Origin: CAVTAV01 sp963732795
GTDB taxonomy: Bacteria > Pseudomonadota > Alphaproteobacteria > CAVTAV01
NCBI GenBank assembly: GCA_963732795.1
Contig: CAVTAV010000002.1
Coordinates: forward strand, 186,001-250,000
Length of the DNA: 64,000 nucleotides
Direction: 5' to 3'
A program made the position numbers and the translations under genes. This document shows positions 43,757 through 54,628 of the stretch, piece after piece (position 1 is the stretch's first letter; each line of letters starts with the position of its first letter). The notes under the pieces were generated by a model. It was given only the letters and a program-made list of their open reading frames with translations. It was not told where the DNA came from and did no database searches.

Positions 43757-44989
43757 TCAAGCCTCCGCATACATCCGGCCGGGATTGAACATCCCATTCG
43801 GGATCGAAGCTGGCCTTGATCCGCCCGACCAACGCCGCCTTGGCGTCACTCAAGGGATGGAACACCGGCGTTTCGAGCCGCGCGTCCTCCGGCGCCCGCA
43901 TCAACGTCGCATGGCCGCCCGCCGCCTCGGCCGCCGCCCGGATCGGCTCGGCGCAGACCCCGCCGAGCGCCGGCAGCAGGCACCAGATCAGCCCGCCGCC
44001 CCAGTCGTACCAGGCATCGGCGCGGATATGGCCCTGGATTTCCGCCATGACCTCCGCCCCTCGGGACGGCGGCACGGAGAGGCGCCAGACGTGGTCGTGC
44101 GGCCGCCGAATCGCGGGGCCGAGCCGGCGGAGATCGGCCCAGAAGGCCTTGCCCGCGTCGTCGCCGAGCATGGCGGCGGCGTAGCCATGGGAGAGGAGGC
44201 GCGTCAAGCGCTTGATGCGCGGTCTTCGACCGAAACGGTGAAGCCTTCCAGCCGAATGGCGGTCACGGCGGCTTTCGCGTCGCGGATTTCGGGGATGTCC
44301 GACTCCGCCGCGGCCCAGTCGGGCAGGTGGACGGCCCCGGAGATTTCGAGCGGTTGGGCCACTGCGCTGCGCAGGAGCTTGATCGCCTCGGCGTCGTCGA
44401 GGCCGGCGACCATGACCGTGGCCTGCCGCTCGGGGGCGGGGAGAACCTTGATCGTTACCTGGGTCAGGATGCCGAGCGTACCGTAGGACCCGGCGAACAG
44501 CTTCGAGAGATCGTAGCCGGTCACGTTCTTCACCACCCTCCCGCCGGCCTTGACCAGCTCGCCATAGCCGGTGACCGCTTCGAGCCCGAGGAAGTGATCC
44601 CGCGCGGCGCCCGCCATGAGCCGCCGCGATCCGGCGAGATTGCAGGCGAGTGCGCCGCCGATGGTCTCCGCCTCGGCATCGGCGTCGTAGAGGGGCGCAA
44701 GATAGGGCGGCTCGAAGCCGAGATGCTGATGGGAGGCGGCGAGGGTCCGCTCGATCTCCTTGAGCGGCGTGCCGATCTTGGCTGTGAGGACCAACTCTTC
44801 AGGTTCGTAAAGGGTAATCCCGCTAAGGTCCCCAAGCTCGCAGACGAGATCCGTTTTCACGGGCCGCCCGAGCCGACGCTTGGTCCCGCCGCCGACGATC
44901 TCCATCGTCTGCCCGGCCTCCGCGGCCGCGCGGACCGCATCCACCACGTCTTTCTCGTTTTGGGGGCGCAGGAAGCGATCGGTCGGCAC
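43757..44989 (-). CDS. glcE: Glycolate oxidase FAD-binding subunit (two frame breaks)
   Basis: About 410 aa when repaired. GTG 44989 one base after the glcD stop. VPTDRFLRPQNEKDVVDAVRAAAEAGQ, MEIVGGGTKRRLGRPV, LGFEPPYLAPLYDADAEAETIGGALACNLAGSRRLMAGAARD and VKNVTGYDLSKLFAGSYGTLGILTQVTIKVLP form the FAD-binding fold. A net -1 (or +2) shift near 44215 joins to LTRLLSHGYAAAMLG, and an extra G near 43790 precedes the true end NGMFNPGRMYAEA. Overlaps neither neighbour; glcF starts three bases after its stop. Confidence 0.87.
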
Positions 44990-44990
44990 G

Positions 44991-46480
44991 TCAGAACCTG
45001 GGCAGGTCGGGGAAGCGGGTCTCGCCATGATGGACATGCACCCGGCCCAGCTCGGCGCAACGATGGAGCTTCGGGAAGACCTTGCCGGGGTTCAACAGGC
45101 TCTTGGGGTCGAAGGCGCATTTGAGGCGCTGCTGCTGCTTGAGGTCCTGCTCGTTGAACTGGACCTCCATCAGGTCGCGCTTCTCGACCCCGACGCCGTG
45201 TTCGCCGGTCAGCACGCCGCCGACCTCGACGCACAGCTTCAGTATGTCCGCGCCGAAAGCCTCCGTGCGCTCGACCTCGCCGGGCTTGTTGGCGTCGAAC
45301 AGGATCAGCGGATGGAGATTGCCGTCGCCGGCATGGAACACGTTCGCGACCGGCAGGCCGTAATCCCGGCTGAGTTCGCCGATCCGGCTGCAACACGTGG
45401 GGCAGCTCTTTGCGCGGGATAGTGCCGTCCATGCAGTAATAGTCCGGGCTGATCCGGCCGACGGCGGGGAAGGCGGCTTTGCGCCCGGCCCAGATGCGTA
45501 GGCGTTCGGCCTCATTCTCACTGATACGGCAATAGCTTGCGCCGCATTTCTGAGAGATTTGCTTCAATGTTCTCGATGAGCGCGCCGACCTCGGTTTCGC
45601 CGCCGTCGATCTCGACGATCAGCAGGGCCTCGACGTCGAGCGGATAGCCGGCATGGACGAAATCCTCGGCGGCCTTGATCGCCGGCCGGTCCATCATCTC
45701 CATGCCCGCCGGGATGATGCCGGCGCCGATGATGTCCGCGACACATTGGCCCGCCGTTTCGTTCGACGGGAACCCCAGGAGCACGGCCTTGGCCGTCTCG
45801 GGTTTCGGCAGGATGCGCACCGTGACCTCCGTGGTCACGCCCAGCAGACCTTCCGAGCCCGTGACGAGCCCCAGGAGATCATAAGTCTCGGAATCGAAGC
45901 ATTTGCCGCCGAAGGTCAGCACGGTGCCGTCCATCTGGACGAATTCGATGCCGAGCAGGTTGTTGGTCGTCATGCCGTATTTCAGGCAATGCACGCCGCC
46001 CGAATTTTCCGCCACATTGCCGCCGATGGTGCAGGCGATCTGGCTGGAGGGGTCGGGCGCATAATAGAAGCCGCGATGGCTGACCGCGTCGGTGATGCCC
46101 TGGTTGGTGACGCCGGGCTGGACGCGGGCGCAGGCGTTGTCCCAATCGATTTCCAGGATTTTGTTGAGCTTAGCGAGGCCCAATAGCACGCCGTCGCCAA
46201 GTGGGAGTGCGCCGCCGGAAAGCGATGTCCCGGCCCCGCGCGGCACGACCTTGATGTCGTTCTCATGGCAATAGCGCAGCACGCCCGAAACTTGCGCCGT
46301 GTTCTCCGGCAGGACGACCAGGAAAGGAAGCTGGCGATAGACGCTGAGGCCGTCGCATTCATAGGCCGCGCGCTCGCGCTCGTCCTCGATCACCGAGGCC
46401 GGCGGGACGATTTGCCGCAACGCCGCCGCGATCTCCGCGCGGCGCGCCACAACGGATTCATCAAGCGCGGGCATCCGCAT
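44991..46480 (-). CDS. glcD: Glycolate oxidase catalytic subunit (two frame breaks)
   Basis: About 495 aa when repaired, from ATG 46480. FAD-linked oxidase: YECDGLSVYRQLPFLVVLPENTAQVSGVLRYC, VVPRGAGTSLSGGALPLGDGVLLGL, PDPSSQIACTIGGNVAENSGGVHCLKYGMTTNNLLG and LLGLVTGSEGLLGVTTEVTVRILP. Extra bases near 45540 and 45388 were skipped to read ISENEAERLRIWAGRKAAFPAVGRISPDYYCMDGTIPR, LPHVLQRIGELSRDYGLPVANVFHAGDGNLHPLI and GGVLTGEHGVGVEKRDLM. First gene of glcDEF. Glyoxylate made here can be used by the D-2-hydroxyacid dehydrogenase and Hyi-like enzymes. Confidence 0.9.
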
Positions 46481-46654
46481 GTTTGGTCTCGTCTTTGGGC
46501 AAGTATTGCCTCACACTAGCCGCACGATCGGGGCTAGACAAGCGGCGGCCAAGCCTCTTAGCTCTAGGCTGACGACGGACTGTCTTTCGCGCTATAGAAA
46601 TTTGTGCGGCAAGCACGAAGGCCGGTAAACGGCCCACGAAAAGATGGAGGCCAA

Positions 46655-48227
46655 ATGCGGGTCATCGACTATTTCGACCGGGGCGCGGAGGGCAATCTCG
46701 ACCGGATTGCCATCATGGACGAAACCAAGCGCTATACCTATGCCGAGGCGCAGGAGGCGTCCCACAAGATCGCCTGGGCGATGTGGCATGCGGGGCTCGG
46801 CGAGGACGACGCGGTCGCGATCTATTCGCCGAACGACCCGGATGTGATGATCTGCCTTCTCGGCCTGTTGCGGGCCGGAGCCGTGTGGATTCCGGTCGAA
46901 CGCGCGCAACGCGTTGGACGCCAACGTCCAATACATGACCTATGTGCGCACCAAATGGCTGTTCTACCATTCGGATTTCGCGGCCGACGTCGCCAAGCTC
47001 AAGGCGCAGATCCCGACACTCACCAAATTCGTCTGTCTCGACAAGGAGATGGACGGCGATCCTTGCCTTAAGGATTTCATGGCAACCGGCTCGCCGGCGG
47101 ACGACAAGGATTGGGCCGATCCCTTCGGCAATCCGGACACGGTGGTCGGCATCTTCGCCACGGGCGGCACGACGGGCCCGGCCAAAGGCATGAACGTCAC
47201 CAATCTCGGCTGGGGCACCATGCTGGAGATCCAGAAGAATTATTGGGAGGTGCCGGGCTTCGAGAATCCCGTCTGTTTGTCGAGCGCGCCGCTGACCCAT
47301 GCGGCGGGCGTGGTGGCGTTGGCCTGTTCGACCTTTGGCGCGACGAACGTGATCATGAAATCGTTCAACGCCGCCGAAATGCTGAAAAACATCGAGAAAT
47401 ACAAGGTTACGCACACATTCGTGCCGCCGACGGCGCTTTATATGCTGCTCGATTGTCCGGATATCGGGAAGTACGACTATTCGAGCCTCAAGATGTTCTT
47501 GCTCGTGGCCTCGCCGGTCGCACCGGACAAGCTCAAGCGCGCGGTCGAGGTCTTCGGGCCGTGCATGTGCCAGAGCTACGGCCAGGTCGAGGCACCGATG
47601 ATCCTGACCTGGCTGCCCCAGGCCGACGTCGCCGCGGCGGCGGCGGGCGATCATCCCGAACGGCTGAGGAGCTGCGGCAAGGCGAGCTATGCGGTGAAAG
47701 TCGGGATCATGGACGACGAAGGCAATCTTCTGCCGGACGGCCAGGTCGGCGAGATCGTCGCCCGTGGGACCCTCGTCAGTCACAGCTATTTCGAGAAGCC
47801 CGAAGCGACGGCGGACGTCCGCAAATTCGGTTGGCATCACACCGGCGATGTCGGCTACCGCGACAAGGACGGCTATTTCTATATCGTCGACCGCAAGAAA
47901 GACATGGTCGTCACCGGCGGCTTCAACGTCTATTCCTCCGAGGTTGAGGGCACGATCATGGAGATGCCTCAGGTCCGCGAATGCGCCGTCATCGGCGTGC
48001 CCGACGTCAAATGGGGCGAGGCGATCAAGGCCATCGTTGCCACCTCGAACGGCGGCACCCTCTCAGACCAGGACGTCATTACCTACTGCAAAACCAAGCT
48101 CGGCAGCGTAAAGACGCCCAAATCCGTCGAGTTCTGGCCCGATCTTCCCAAAACCGCCAACGGAAAGATGGATAAAAAGTCCATCCGCCAGAAATTCTGG
48201 GAAGGTCAGGAACGCTCGGTCGGGTAG
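46655..48227 (+). CDS. AMP-binding acyl-CoA synthetase (one frame break near 46899)
   Basis: About 524 aa when repaired, from ATG 46655 (ATGGAGGCC). After YSPNDPDVMICLLGLLRAGAVWIPV an extra G near 46899 is skipped, giving NARNALDANVQYMTY. Adenylate-forming motifs: VVGIFATGGTTGPAKGMNVTN (P-loop) near residue 175, CQSYGQVEAPMILTWLP (A4/A5), GWHHTGDVGYRDKDGYFYIVDRKKDMVVTGGFNVYSSEVE (A7/A8) and PKTANGKMDKKSI with the catalytic Lys. Activates a carboxylate to its CoA thioester; long-chain or aromatic substrate (feruloyl/coumaroyl-CoA-like) would supply the crotonase/thiolase set. Confidence 0.87.
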
Positions 48228-48237
48228 TCAGCCTTCC

Positions 48238-48303
48238 ATCGTCATTCCCGCGAAAGCGGGAATCCAGGCACTATCTTTGGGCTCCCGCTTTCGCGGGAGT
48301 GAC
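48238..48303. repeat. Intergenic palindromic repeat
   Basis: CGTCATTCCCGCGAAAGCGGGAATCC and its reverse CTCCCGCTTTCGCGGGAGTGACG flank a short spacer: a strong hairpin between converging genes, probable bidirectional terminator. Confidence 0.7.
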
Positions 48304-48315
48304 GTCAAAGGGGTT

Positions 48316-49418
48316 TCAGTTAAGCTCCGAGCCCTTGGCTCCGATCGCATCCTTGTGGCTCGGCAGCTCCGCCCGGATGCGCGGCAGGGCGTCGGGGTAT
48401 TCGCGCTGGAGGAAGTCGATCAGCTTTTCCCGGACATTGCAGCGTAGATCCCAGGCGTCGCTCGAATTATGGGCGCCCATCAGGGCGCGAAGCTCGACGG
48501 TCTTGTCCGTGGCGTTGGTGACCTGAAGGCCCCACACCTTGCCGTCCCACAGCTTCGACGTCTTAAGGATCCGGTGCAGTTCCTCCCGCACCGGCTCGAC
48601 CGGCAGGGTGTAGTCCGCATAGAGGAACACCGTGCCGAGCAAATCGGCCGTCGTTCGGGTCCAATTCTGGAACGGCGTCTCGATGAAATAGGACAGCGGC
48701 ACGACCAGCCGGCGCAGGTCCCAGATCCGGACCACGACGAAGGTCATGCGGATCTCCTCGATCCAGCCCCATTCGCCTTCAACGATCACCACGTCGTCGA
48801 TCCGGATCGGCTGTGAGAACGCGATCTGGATCCCTGCGATAAGGTTGGAGAGGGCCGGCCGCGCCGCGAGTCCGGCGACGATGCCGGCGACGCCGGCCGA
48901 GGCAAACATCGTCACGCCGATCTGGCGAATGCTCGGGATCGCCATCAGGATCAGGCAGACCGTGACGACGAGAATGACCGCCGCCAGAACGCGTTTGAGG
49001 ACACGGACGCGGGTATAGATTTCCCTGGCCTTGAGATTGTCCGCCGCCGTCAGATCGAGATGATCCGCGACGATCTCGTCGATAATTTGGGTCAGGTTGA
49101 TCGCCATCCAGCCGACCGCCGCCGTGAGCGCGACCGTCAGCAGACGTTGGACGCTGACGGTGATGTCCTGCGGCAGGCCGAGACTCGGAAGCACCAGCAA
49201 CAGCGCGATGATCGCGAAGACGATGCGGGCCGGGCTCCGCGTATGGCGCACGATCGCCCCGTCGACTTCGTGCTGGTGCGATTGGCGACTTTCTTGAGGA
49301 CCGCGTAGATGATCCAATGGGCCAGCACGGCCACGACGACGGCGACCAGCGCGACAAAGGCGCCGTAAGCCCAGGTCTCTATCTCGGCCGGCAGGTTTCC
49401 ATCGATCAATGCATTCAT
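48316..49418 (-). CDS. MscS-family mechanosensitive channel (one frame break near 49265)
   Basis: About 367 aa when repaired. ATG 49418; helices FVALVAVVVAVLAHWIIYAVL, IVFAIIALLLVLPSLG, LLTVALTAAVGWMAINLTQ and VLAAVILVVTVCLILMA, then pore helix GVTMFASAGVAGIVAGLAARPALSNLIAGIQIAFSQPIRIDDVVIVEGEWGWIEEI, the MscS core. One base appears missing near 49265 in an A run (restores NRTSTK-VDGAIVRHTRSPARIV). C-terminal beta domain ends near PSHKDAIG. Releases osmolytes across the inner membrane on hypo-osmotic shock. Confidence 0.87.
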
Positions 49419-49450
49419 GGCGAGCCTAATCGTGGAGCGTCGAAGGGCAA

Positions 49451-50467
49451 TTATCCGATTCTGATCACGATCTTGCCGAAGAACTTCTGCCGCTCGGCGT
49501 GCTTGAACGCGTCCGCGGCCTTGTCGAAGGGGAACACCTTGTCGATCGCGGGCTTGAGGTTATTGGCCTCGATCGCCGCGTTCATATTCTCGAACATCGC
49601 CCGGCTGCCGACGCCGATGCCGTGAATGGCGGCGGCGCGGAACGCAAGCCCGATCGGGTTGACGCCTTCGCCCGGGCCGGCCAGGAAGCCGATGATGCCG
49701 ATCTTTCCCTGCATGGCGATGCATTGCATGGATTTCTGCAGGGTCGCGACGCCGCCGACCTCGATCACCGCGTCCGCGCCCTTGCCGCCGGTGAGGCGCA
49801 TCACTTCCTGGTCCCAGTCCGGCGTCTTTTTATAGTTGATCAGAAAATCCGCGCCCAGACCCTTGGCTTTCTTGAGCTTTTGGTCGCTGGACGAGATGAC
49901 GGCAACGCGGCAGCCGGCGGCTTTGCCGAACAGGATCCCGAACATCGAGACGCCGCCCGTGCCGATCACGAGGACGGTATCGCCGGGCTGCAAGGCCTTG
50001 CCGGTCTCCATGAGGGCATTCCAGGCGGTCACGCCCGCGCAGGCCAGGCAGGCCCCTTGCTCGTAGGACAGATTGGCGGGGATCTTCACCGCATCGGCCT
50101 GATCGAAGGCGACATATTCGGCGAGCACGCCGTCGGCCGGTGAGCCCAGCGCGATATGCGGGCCGGTCGAGGGGCCGGAGACCCAATCTCGGAAGAATGT
50201 GCCGGACACCCGGTCGCCCTTCTTGAAGCGCGTGACCTTCGAGCCGACGGCGACGACCTCGCCCGCGGCGTCCGACAAAGGGATCGTGTCGCGTTTCACG
50301 GAGCCGTCATGGTAATTGCCCGAAACCACGAGCTGGTCGCGGTAATTGAGCGACGCGGCGTGCATCTTGACCACGATCTGGGTGTCGCCGGCCTTCGGCT
50401 TCGGCTGGTTCACCAGCTTGAGACCGCTCAGGTCCGTGCTGCCCTTCTTGACCACATAGGCTTTCAT
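49451..50467 (-). CDS. Zinc-independent MDR family oxidoreductase (alcohol dehydrogenase/quinone reductase-like)
   Basis: 338 aa from ATG 50467 (CAAGGGGATG). GroES-like part: KMHAASLNYRDQLVVSGNYHDG with Asn where zinc ADHs have Cys, and SDAAGEVVAVGSKVTRFKKGDRVSG. Rossmann part: QGACLACAGVTAWNALMETG, VLVIGTGGVSMFGILFGKAAGC and KGADAVIEVGGVATL. The catalytic-zinc Cys is absent, so it is QOR-like. MaoC dehydratase lies 30 bases upstream. Likely reduces an enone or oxidises an alcohol of the same substrate. Confidence 0.83.
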   Translation of the reverse strand: MKAYVVKKGSTDLSGLKLVNQPKPKAGDTQIVVKMHAASLNYRDQLVVSGNYHDGSVKRDTIPLSDAAGEVVAVGSKVTRFKKGDRVSGTFFRDWVSGPSTGPHIALGSPADGVLAEYVAFDQADAVKIPANLSYEQGACLACAGVTAWNALMETGKALQPGDTVLVIGTGGVSMFGILFGKAAGCRVAVISSSDQKLKKAKGLGADFLINYKKTPDWDQEVMRLTGGKGADAVIEVGGVATLQKSMQCIAMQGKIGIIGFLAGPGEGVNPIGLAFRAAAIHGIGVGSRAMFENMNAAIEANNLKPAIDKVFPFDKAADAFKHAERQKFFGKIVIRIG

Positions 50468-50497
50468 GTCACATCCCCTTGTCGTTCGGTGGCTCGG

Positions 50498-50959
50498 TCA
50501 GAATAGATACAACGCCAGCGCCTCGGCAACCAAGGCGGGCTTCGGATTGCCGTCGATCTCGACCGTGATCTCCATTTTGATGAGGACTTGCTTGGGGTTC
50601 CGTGCGGTCACCTCGGCGACCTTCGCCCGCGCCCGGATCCGGCTGCCGACCCGGACCGGCTCCATGAACCGCACCCGGTCCAGCCCGTAATTCAGACCCA
50701 TCGTCATGCCCTCGGGCTCAAGCCGGATGGGCAGGAGCATCGACGGGACCAACGAGAGCGTCAGAAACCCATGCGCGATCGTGCCTCCGAACGGCGTCTC
50801 AGCCTTAGCTCGGACGGGATCGACATGGATGAACTGATGATCGCCCGTTGCCTCGGCAAAGAGATCGATGCGCGCCTGATCGATTTCGAGCCAGTCCGAG
50901 ACGCCGAGCTCCTTGCCGGCATAGTCGGCGAGGCGGTCTTTGGGGACGGTCGTGGGCAT
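50498..50959 (-). CDS. MaoC-like (R)-hydratase
   Basis: 153 aa from ATG 50959; the reading frame runs further upstream into ALDH but this start matches the family (YAGKELGVSDWLEIDQARIDLFAEATGDHQFIHVDPVRA). Hot-dog fold with DxxxxH-type catalytic pair: ATGDHQFIHVD and FGGTIAHGFLTLSLVPSML. Hydrates enoyl-CoA. A 206-base gap with intergenic repeats separates it from ALDH upstream; MDR follows. Confidence 0.87.
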   Translation of the reverse strand: MPTTVPKDRLADYAGKELGVSDWLEIDQARIDLFAEATGDHQFIHVDPVRAKAETPFGGTIAHGFLTLSLVPSMLLPIRLEPEGMTMGLNYGLDRVRFMEPVRVGSRIRARAKVAEVTARNPKQVLIKMEITVEIDGNPKPALVAEALALYLF

Positions 50960-50974
50960 ATCGCTGCTCTCCAG

Positions 50975-51150
50975 CGTCATCGCGAGGTCGCGGCACGGGG
51001 CCGTGGCGATCCATGCCGGCTGGATTGCCGCACCCGGTCGGGGCTCGCAATGACCTCCAAAACCAAGGAAAAGGCCCGCGCAGAGGTCTACGCGGGCCGG
51101 GAACTCAAGTCTTCCTTTGCTCGTCGTGGCCGGGACAAGCCCGGCCATGA
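50975..51150. repeat. Two intergenic repeats in tandem
   Basis: GTCATCGCGAGGTCGCGGC...GGCTCGCAATGACC (50978-51055) and CGTCGTGGCCGGGACAAGCCCGGCCATG (51122-51150), the same pair as at 30418-30545. Confidence 0.65.
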
Positions 51151-51165
51151 AAGCAATGTGTGGTC

Positions 51166-52673
51166 TTACAGCTGAATCAGAACCGACTTCGGCTCGGTAT
51201 ACATCTCGATCGCCTCGCGGCCCATTTCGCGGCCGAAGCCGGACTGCTTGAAGCCGCCGAAGGGCAGGTTGGGGTCGATCAGGTTGTGGGTGTTGACCCA
51301 CACCGTGCCGGCCTTGATACGCCGGGCCATCTTGTAGGCGAGGCTGATGTCGCGGGTCCATACGCTGGCGGCAAGGCCATAGACCGTGTCGTTGGCGGTC
51401 CCGGCGACTTCCTCGATGTCCTCGAACGGCGTGGCGACCACGACCGGGCCGAAGATCTCTTCCTTGATGATCGTGGCGTCGGGCTTGACGTTGGTGAACA
51501 CCGTCGGGCTCACGAAATAGCCCTTGTCCTTGGCGCGCACGCCGCCGGTGACGACGGTGCCGCCTTCCGCGCGGCCCTTCTCGATATAGCCGAGCACCCG
51601 GTCGAGCTGCTCCTGCGAGACCAAGCGGGCCCATATTGGTGTTCGGATCGAGGCCGGAGCCGAGATTGAACGAGCTTGCGACGCCCGCGAGGCCCTCGAC
51701 GACCTTGTCGTGGATGCTTTTGTGGACATAAAGCCGTGAGCCGGCCGTGCAGACCTGGCCCTGGTTGAAGAAGATCGCGTTGGCCGCGCCGCCGACGACG
51801 GTCTCGACATCGACATCGCCCATGACGACGACCGGCGACTTGCCGCCGAGCTCGAGCGAGAGGCGCTTCATCGTATCCATCGCGCTCTTGCCGATCATCT
51901 TGCCGACCGGGGTGGAGCCGGTGAAGGCGATCTTATCGACCTCCGGATGGGCGACGAGGGAAGCGCCGGCGGTCTCGCCATAGCCGGTGACGATATTGAC
52001 GACACCGGCCGGGAACCCGGCTTCGAGGATCAGCTCACCGAGGCGGAGCGCGGTGAGGCAGGTCTGCTCGGCAGGCTTCAGCACGCAGGTATTGCCCGTC
52101 GCCAGCGCCGGGGAGAGCTTCCAGATGCACATGGCGAGCGGGAAGTTCCAGGGGATGATCTGACCGCAGACGCCGATCGGCTGACGCAGCGTAAAGGCCT
52201 GGAATTCCTGGCCCGGCATTCCGCAGGAGACGTCCAGCGTCTGGCCCTCGACCTTGGTCGCCCAACCCGCCATGTAGCGGAGATATTCGATCGTGCCGCG
52301 CGACATCGACGATCTTGGCGAACATCAGCACCTTGCCGACGTCCAGCGCCTCCAATTCGGCCAGTTCGTCGGCGTGCTTCGCCATCAGGTCGGCGAGATT
52401 GAGGAGCAGCTTCTCGCGATCCGCCGGGCGCATCTTGCCCCATTCCGGGCCTTCGAAGGCCGCGCGGGCGGCCTTGACCGCCTTGTCGATATCGGCCTTG
52501 TCGCCTTCGGCGATCTGGCAGACTTCCTGCTCGGTCGCGGGATCGATGGAGGCGAAGGTCTTGCCCGAGGCGGCATCGACCCACTCGCCGCCGATCAGCA
52601 GCTTCTTCGGACGGGCTAGGAAGGCTTTCGCATCCGCCCCCAATCCGGCAATTTCGATGTTTTCATGCTTCAT
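51166..52673 (-). CDS. Aldehyde dehydrogenase (two frame breaks)
   Basis: About 502 aa when repaired, from ATG 52673 (AAGGAGC). LLIGGEWVDAASGKTFASIDPATEQEV; extra base near 52305 (joins KIVDV to RGTIEYLRYMAGWATKVEG); PWNFPLAMCIWKLSPALATGNTCVLKPAEQT; IAFTGSTPVGKMIG; SLELGGKSPVVV with the general-base Glu; FFNQGQVCTAGSRLYVH with the nucleophile Cys; extra base near 51631 (MGPLVSQEQLDRVLGYIEKG); EEIFGPVVVATPFEDIEEV. Betaine/phenylacetaldehyde-type subfamily. Oxidises an aldehyde from side-chain cleavage; substrate unproven. Confidence 0.88.
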
Positions 52674-52820
52674 CTGATGTGCTCCTTGGGACTCCGTGAA
52701 TGGTGTGGTGCCGGGCGTGGACCGGGCGACATGTTATCCGTGGGGTGCCGACTTGTTGTGTCCGCTGTCTCTTAGCACCATTGGCGGCCTGTGAGCAAAG
52801 TCTTAGGCGACTTCGGACGG

Positions 52821-53719
52821 TCAATTGTTCTTGATCGCAGCCTTGGCCTCCGCCTTGCGCTTGCGCCGGCCGATCTCTACCTCCATGCGGGCCGGCGGCG
52901 TCGGTTCGTCGGGGAGGTAGGACAGGACTTCGTCGAAGATTTCGCTCAGTTCTTCCCGGAACTCGGGGTGCGGGAAGATGAACTCGTCGTTGTTGCGGAT
53001 GCCTTTCAGGATCTTCTCGCCGATTTCGAGCGGCTCCATGCCCGCGTCGTGGACCTGGGCGAGCCGAGTCATGAACTCCTTGGACGGCGAGCCGCCGGTC
53101 TGGGCCAGGTCTTTCGGGCGGATCGCGTCGCTGTCGTAGATATGGCTCTTCACGAGGCCGGGGCAGACGAGGGAAACGCCGATATTGTGGGGCGCCGAGC
53201 GCATATCTCAGCGCCTCGGAAAGGCCGCGGACGCCGAATTTTGCCGCCGTGTAGATGCCTGCGCCGGGACCTGAGATGAACGAGGCCATCGAGCCGGTGT
53301 TGCAGATATGGCCGCCTTCGCCGTGCTTGCGAAGCTTGGGTAGGAAGCTGACGACGCCGTTGATGACGCCGCCCAGATTGACGCCCATGATCCAGTCATA
53401 GTCGTCATAGGTGGCTTCGACGATATCGTTGAACAGGTTGACGCCCGCGTTGTTGCACAGGAGATGGACCTTGCCGAACGCGCGCCTCGGCCTCGTCCGC
53501 CGCTTCGGCCATGGCCTTGCGGTCGGTGATATCGACCTTGATCGATCGGACATCCAGATTGGTGTTGCTGAAATGGTCCATTGCCTGGTCGATATGGTCC
53601 TGACGGATATCGGCGATCATCACCTTCATGCCGGCGGATGCGAATGCCTGCGCCATGCCGAAGCCGACGCCGCTCGCGCCGCCCGTGATGAACGCTACCT
53701 TGCCTTCGACGTCTTTCAT
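52821..53719 (-). CDS. LigD-like C-alpha-dehydrogenase (SDR, two frame breaks)
   Basis: About 298 aa when repaired, from ATG 53719 (GGGGGACCC). TGGASGVGFG loop, IADIR after strand 2, extra base near 53480 (EAEAAFGKVHLLCNNAG), TYDDYDWIMGVNLGGVINGVVSFLPKL, YTAAK catalytic pair, extra base near 53212 (joins to RSAPHNIGVSLVCPG), then VHDAGMEPLEIGEKILKGIRNNDEFIFPHPEFRE and a lysine-rich tail. From memory of Sphingobium LigD, block order, YDDFDW-IIGVNLNGVINGM and the HQHGLEPEKLAEAIKKGVEDN-type C-terminal segment correspond closely. Divergent from two LigF-like transferases with 140 bases between. Confidence 0.82.
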
Positions 53720-53859
53720 TCCTGGGTCCCCCTATGGACTGCGGTTGGGCGATACTAGCCCGGTCTTGGGCGCAAGTGCCAGTGTGCGTCGTCGCCGCAC
53801 ATTGCGCAGAGGCGCGGGGGCGATTATCGTTCGGATAACGCCAAACGGGGGAGAGACAG

Positions 53860-54618
53860 ATGCTCGAGCTTTACCATTACGAGCCCACCGCCAATTCCGC
53901 CAAGCCCTTGATCTGCCTGAAAGAGAAGGGGCTGGAGTTCACCAGCCACTATATCGACCTGCATAACTTCCAGCAGCATTCGCCGGAATATGTGGCCATC
54001 AATCCCAACGGCCAGGTGCCCGCGCTGCGCCACGACGGCAACATCATCACCGAATCCACCGTGATCAACGAATATCTGGACGAGGTGTTCCCGGATGTGC
54101 CCTTGAAGCCGGATACCGCGCTCGGTCGCGCCCATATGCGGATCTGGACCAAATTCGTCGACGAGTATTTCTGCCCGTCCCTCAGCCTTATCGGCTGGCA
54201 TTTCATGATAAAGAACATCGTCAAGGATCTCACGGAAGAGGAATTCGAGGCCAAGATCGCCCGGATTCCTCTGAAGGAGCAGCAGGACAAATGGCGCTTG
54301 GCCGCGAAGCAGGCCTTTCCGGAGGAGCAGTTGGCGGATGCCCGGCGAAAATGCGGCGAGTCGGTGAAGCGAATGGAGCGGACCCTGGCCCAGTCGCCCT
54401 GGCTCGCGGGCGAGACCTTCTCGCTGGCCGATATCGCCTGCTTCCCGATGGCGAACGGGATGCCGCGGCTGATGCCGGAATTCATGAACGACAAGGAGAC
54501 GCCGCGCAGCCTCGATTGGCTCCAGCGGATGAATTCGCGCCCCGGCGTCAAGGCGGCGCTTGCCATGTCGCGCCGCCCAGCCGTCGTCGCGCGGGCTCCG
54601 CAAGCGGCAGCGCAATAA
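53860..54618 (+). CDS. Glutathione transferase, LigF-like (beta-etherase family)
   Basis: 252 aa from ATG 53860. Thioredoxin domain: MLELYHYEPTANSAKPLI (catalytic Ser/Asn region), NPNGQVPALRHDG and ITESTVINEYLDEVFPD. Helical domain: RAHMRIWTKFVDEYFCPSLSLIGWH, EEFEAKIARIPLKEQQDKWR and GETFSLADIACFPMANGM. The RxxMRxWTKxVDEYFC and KEQQxKWR blocks are those I recall in LigF of Sphingobium, which cleaves the beta-aryl ether bond of oxidised lignin dimers using glutathione. A paralogue starts ten bases after its stop. Confidence 0.82.
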   Translation: MLELYHYEPTANSAKPLICLKEKGLEFTSHYIDLHNFQQHSPEYVAINPNGQVPALRHDGNIITESTVINEYLDEVFPDVPLKPDTALGRAHMRIWTKFVDEYFCPSLSLIGWHFMIKNIVKDLTEEEFEAKIARIPLKEQQDKWRLAAKQAFPEEQLADARRKCGESVKRMERTLAQSPWLAGETFSLADIACFPMANGMPRLMPEFMNDKETPRSLDWLQRMNSRPGVKAALAMSRRPAVVARAPQAAAQ

Positions 54619-54628
54619 GGAGAGAATG

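Noticed and set aside
50498..52306. Natural ALDH-MaoC fusion
   Set aside because: The joining stretch is out of ALDH frame after the break near 51631 and runs through intergenic repeats; ALDH has its own stop at 51166 in another frame and MaoC a good start at 50959.
3624..53480. Programmed frameshifting as a regulatory system
   Set aside because: Break sites share no slippery motif, stem or Shine-Dalgarno-like stimulator, and occur up to four times in one gene.
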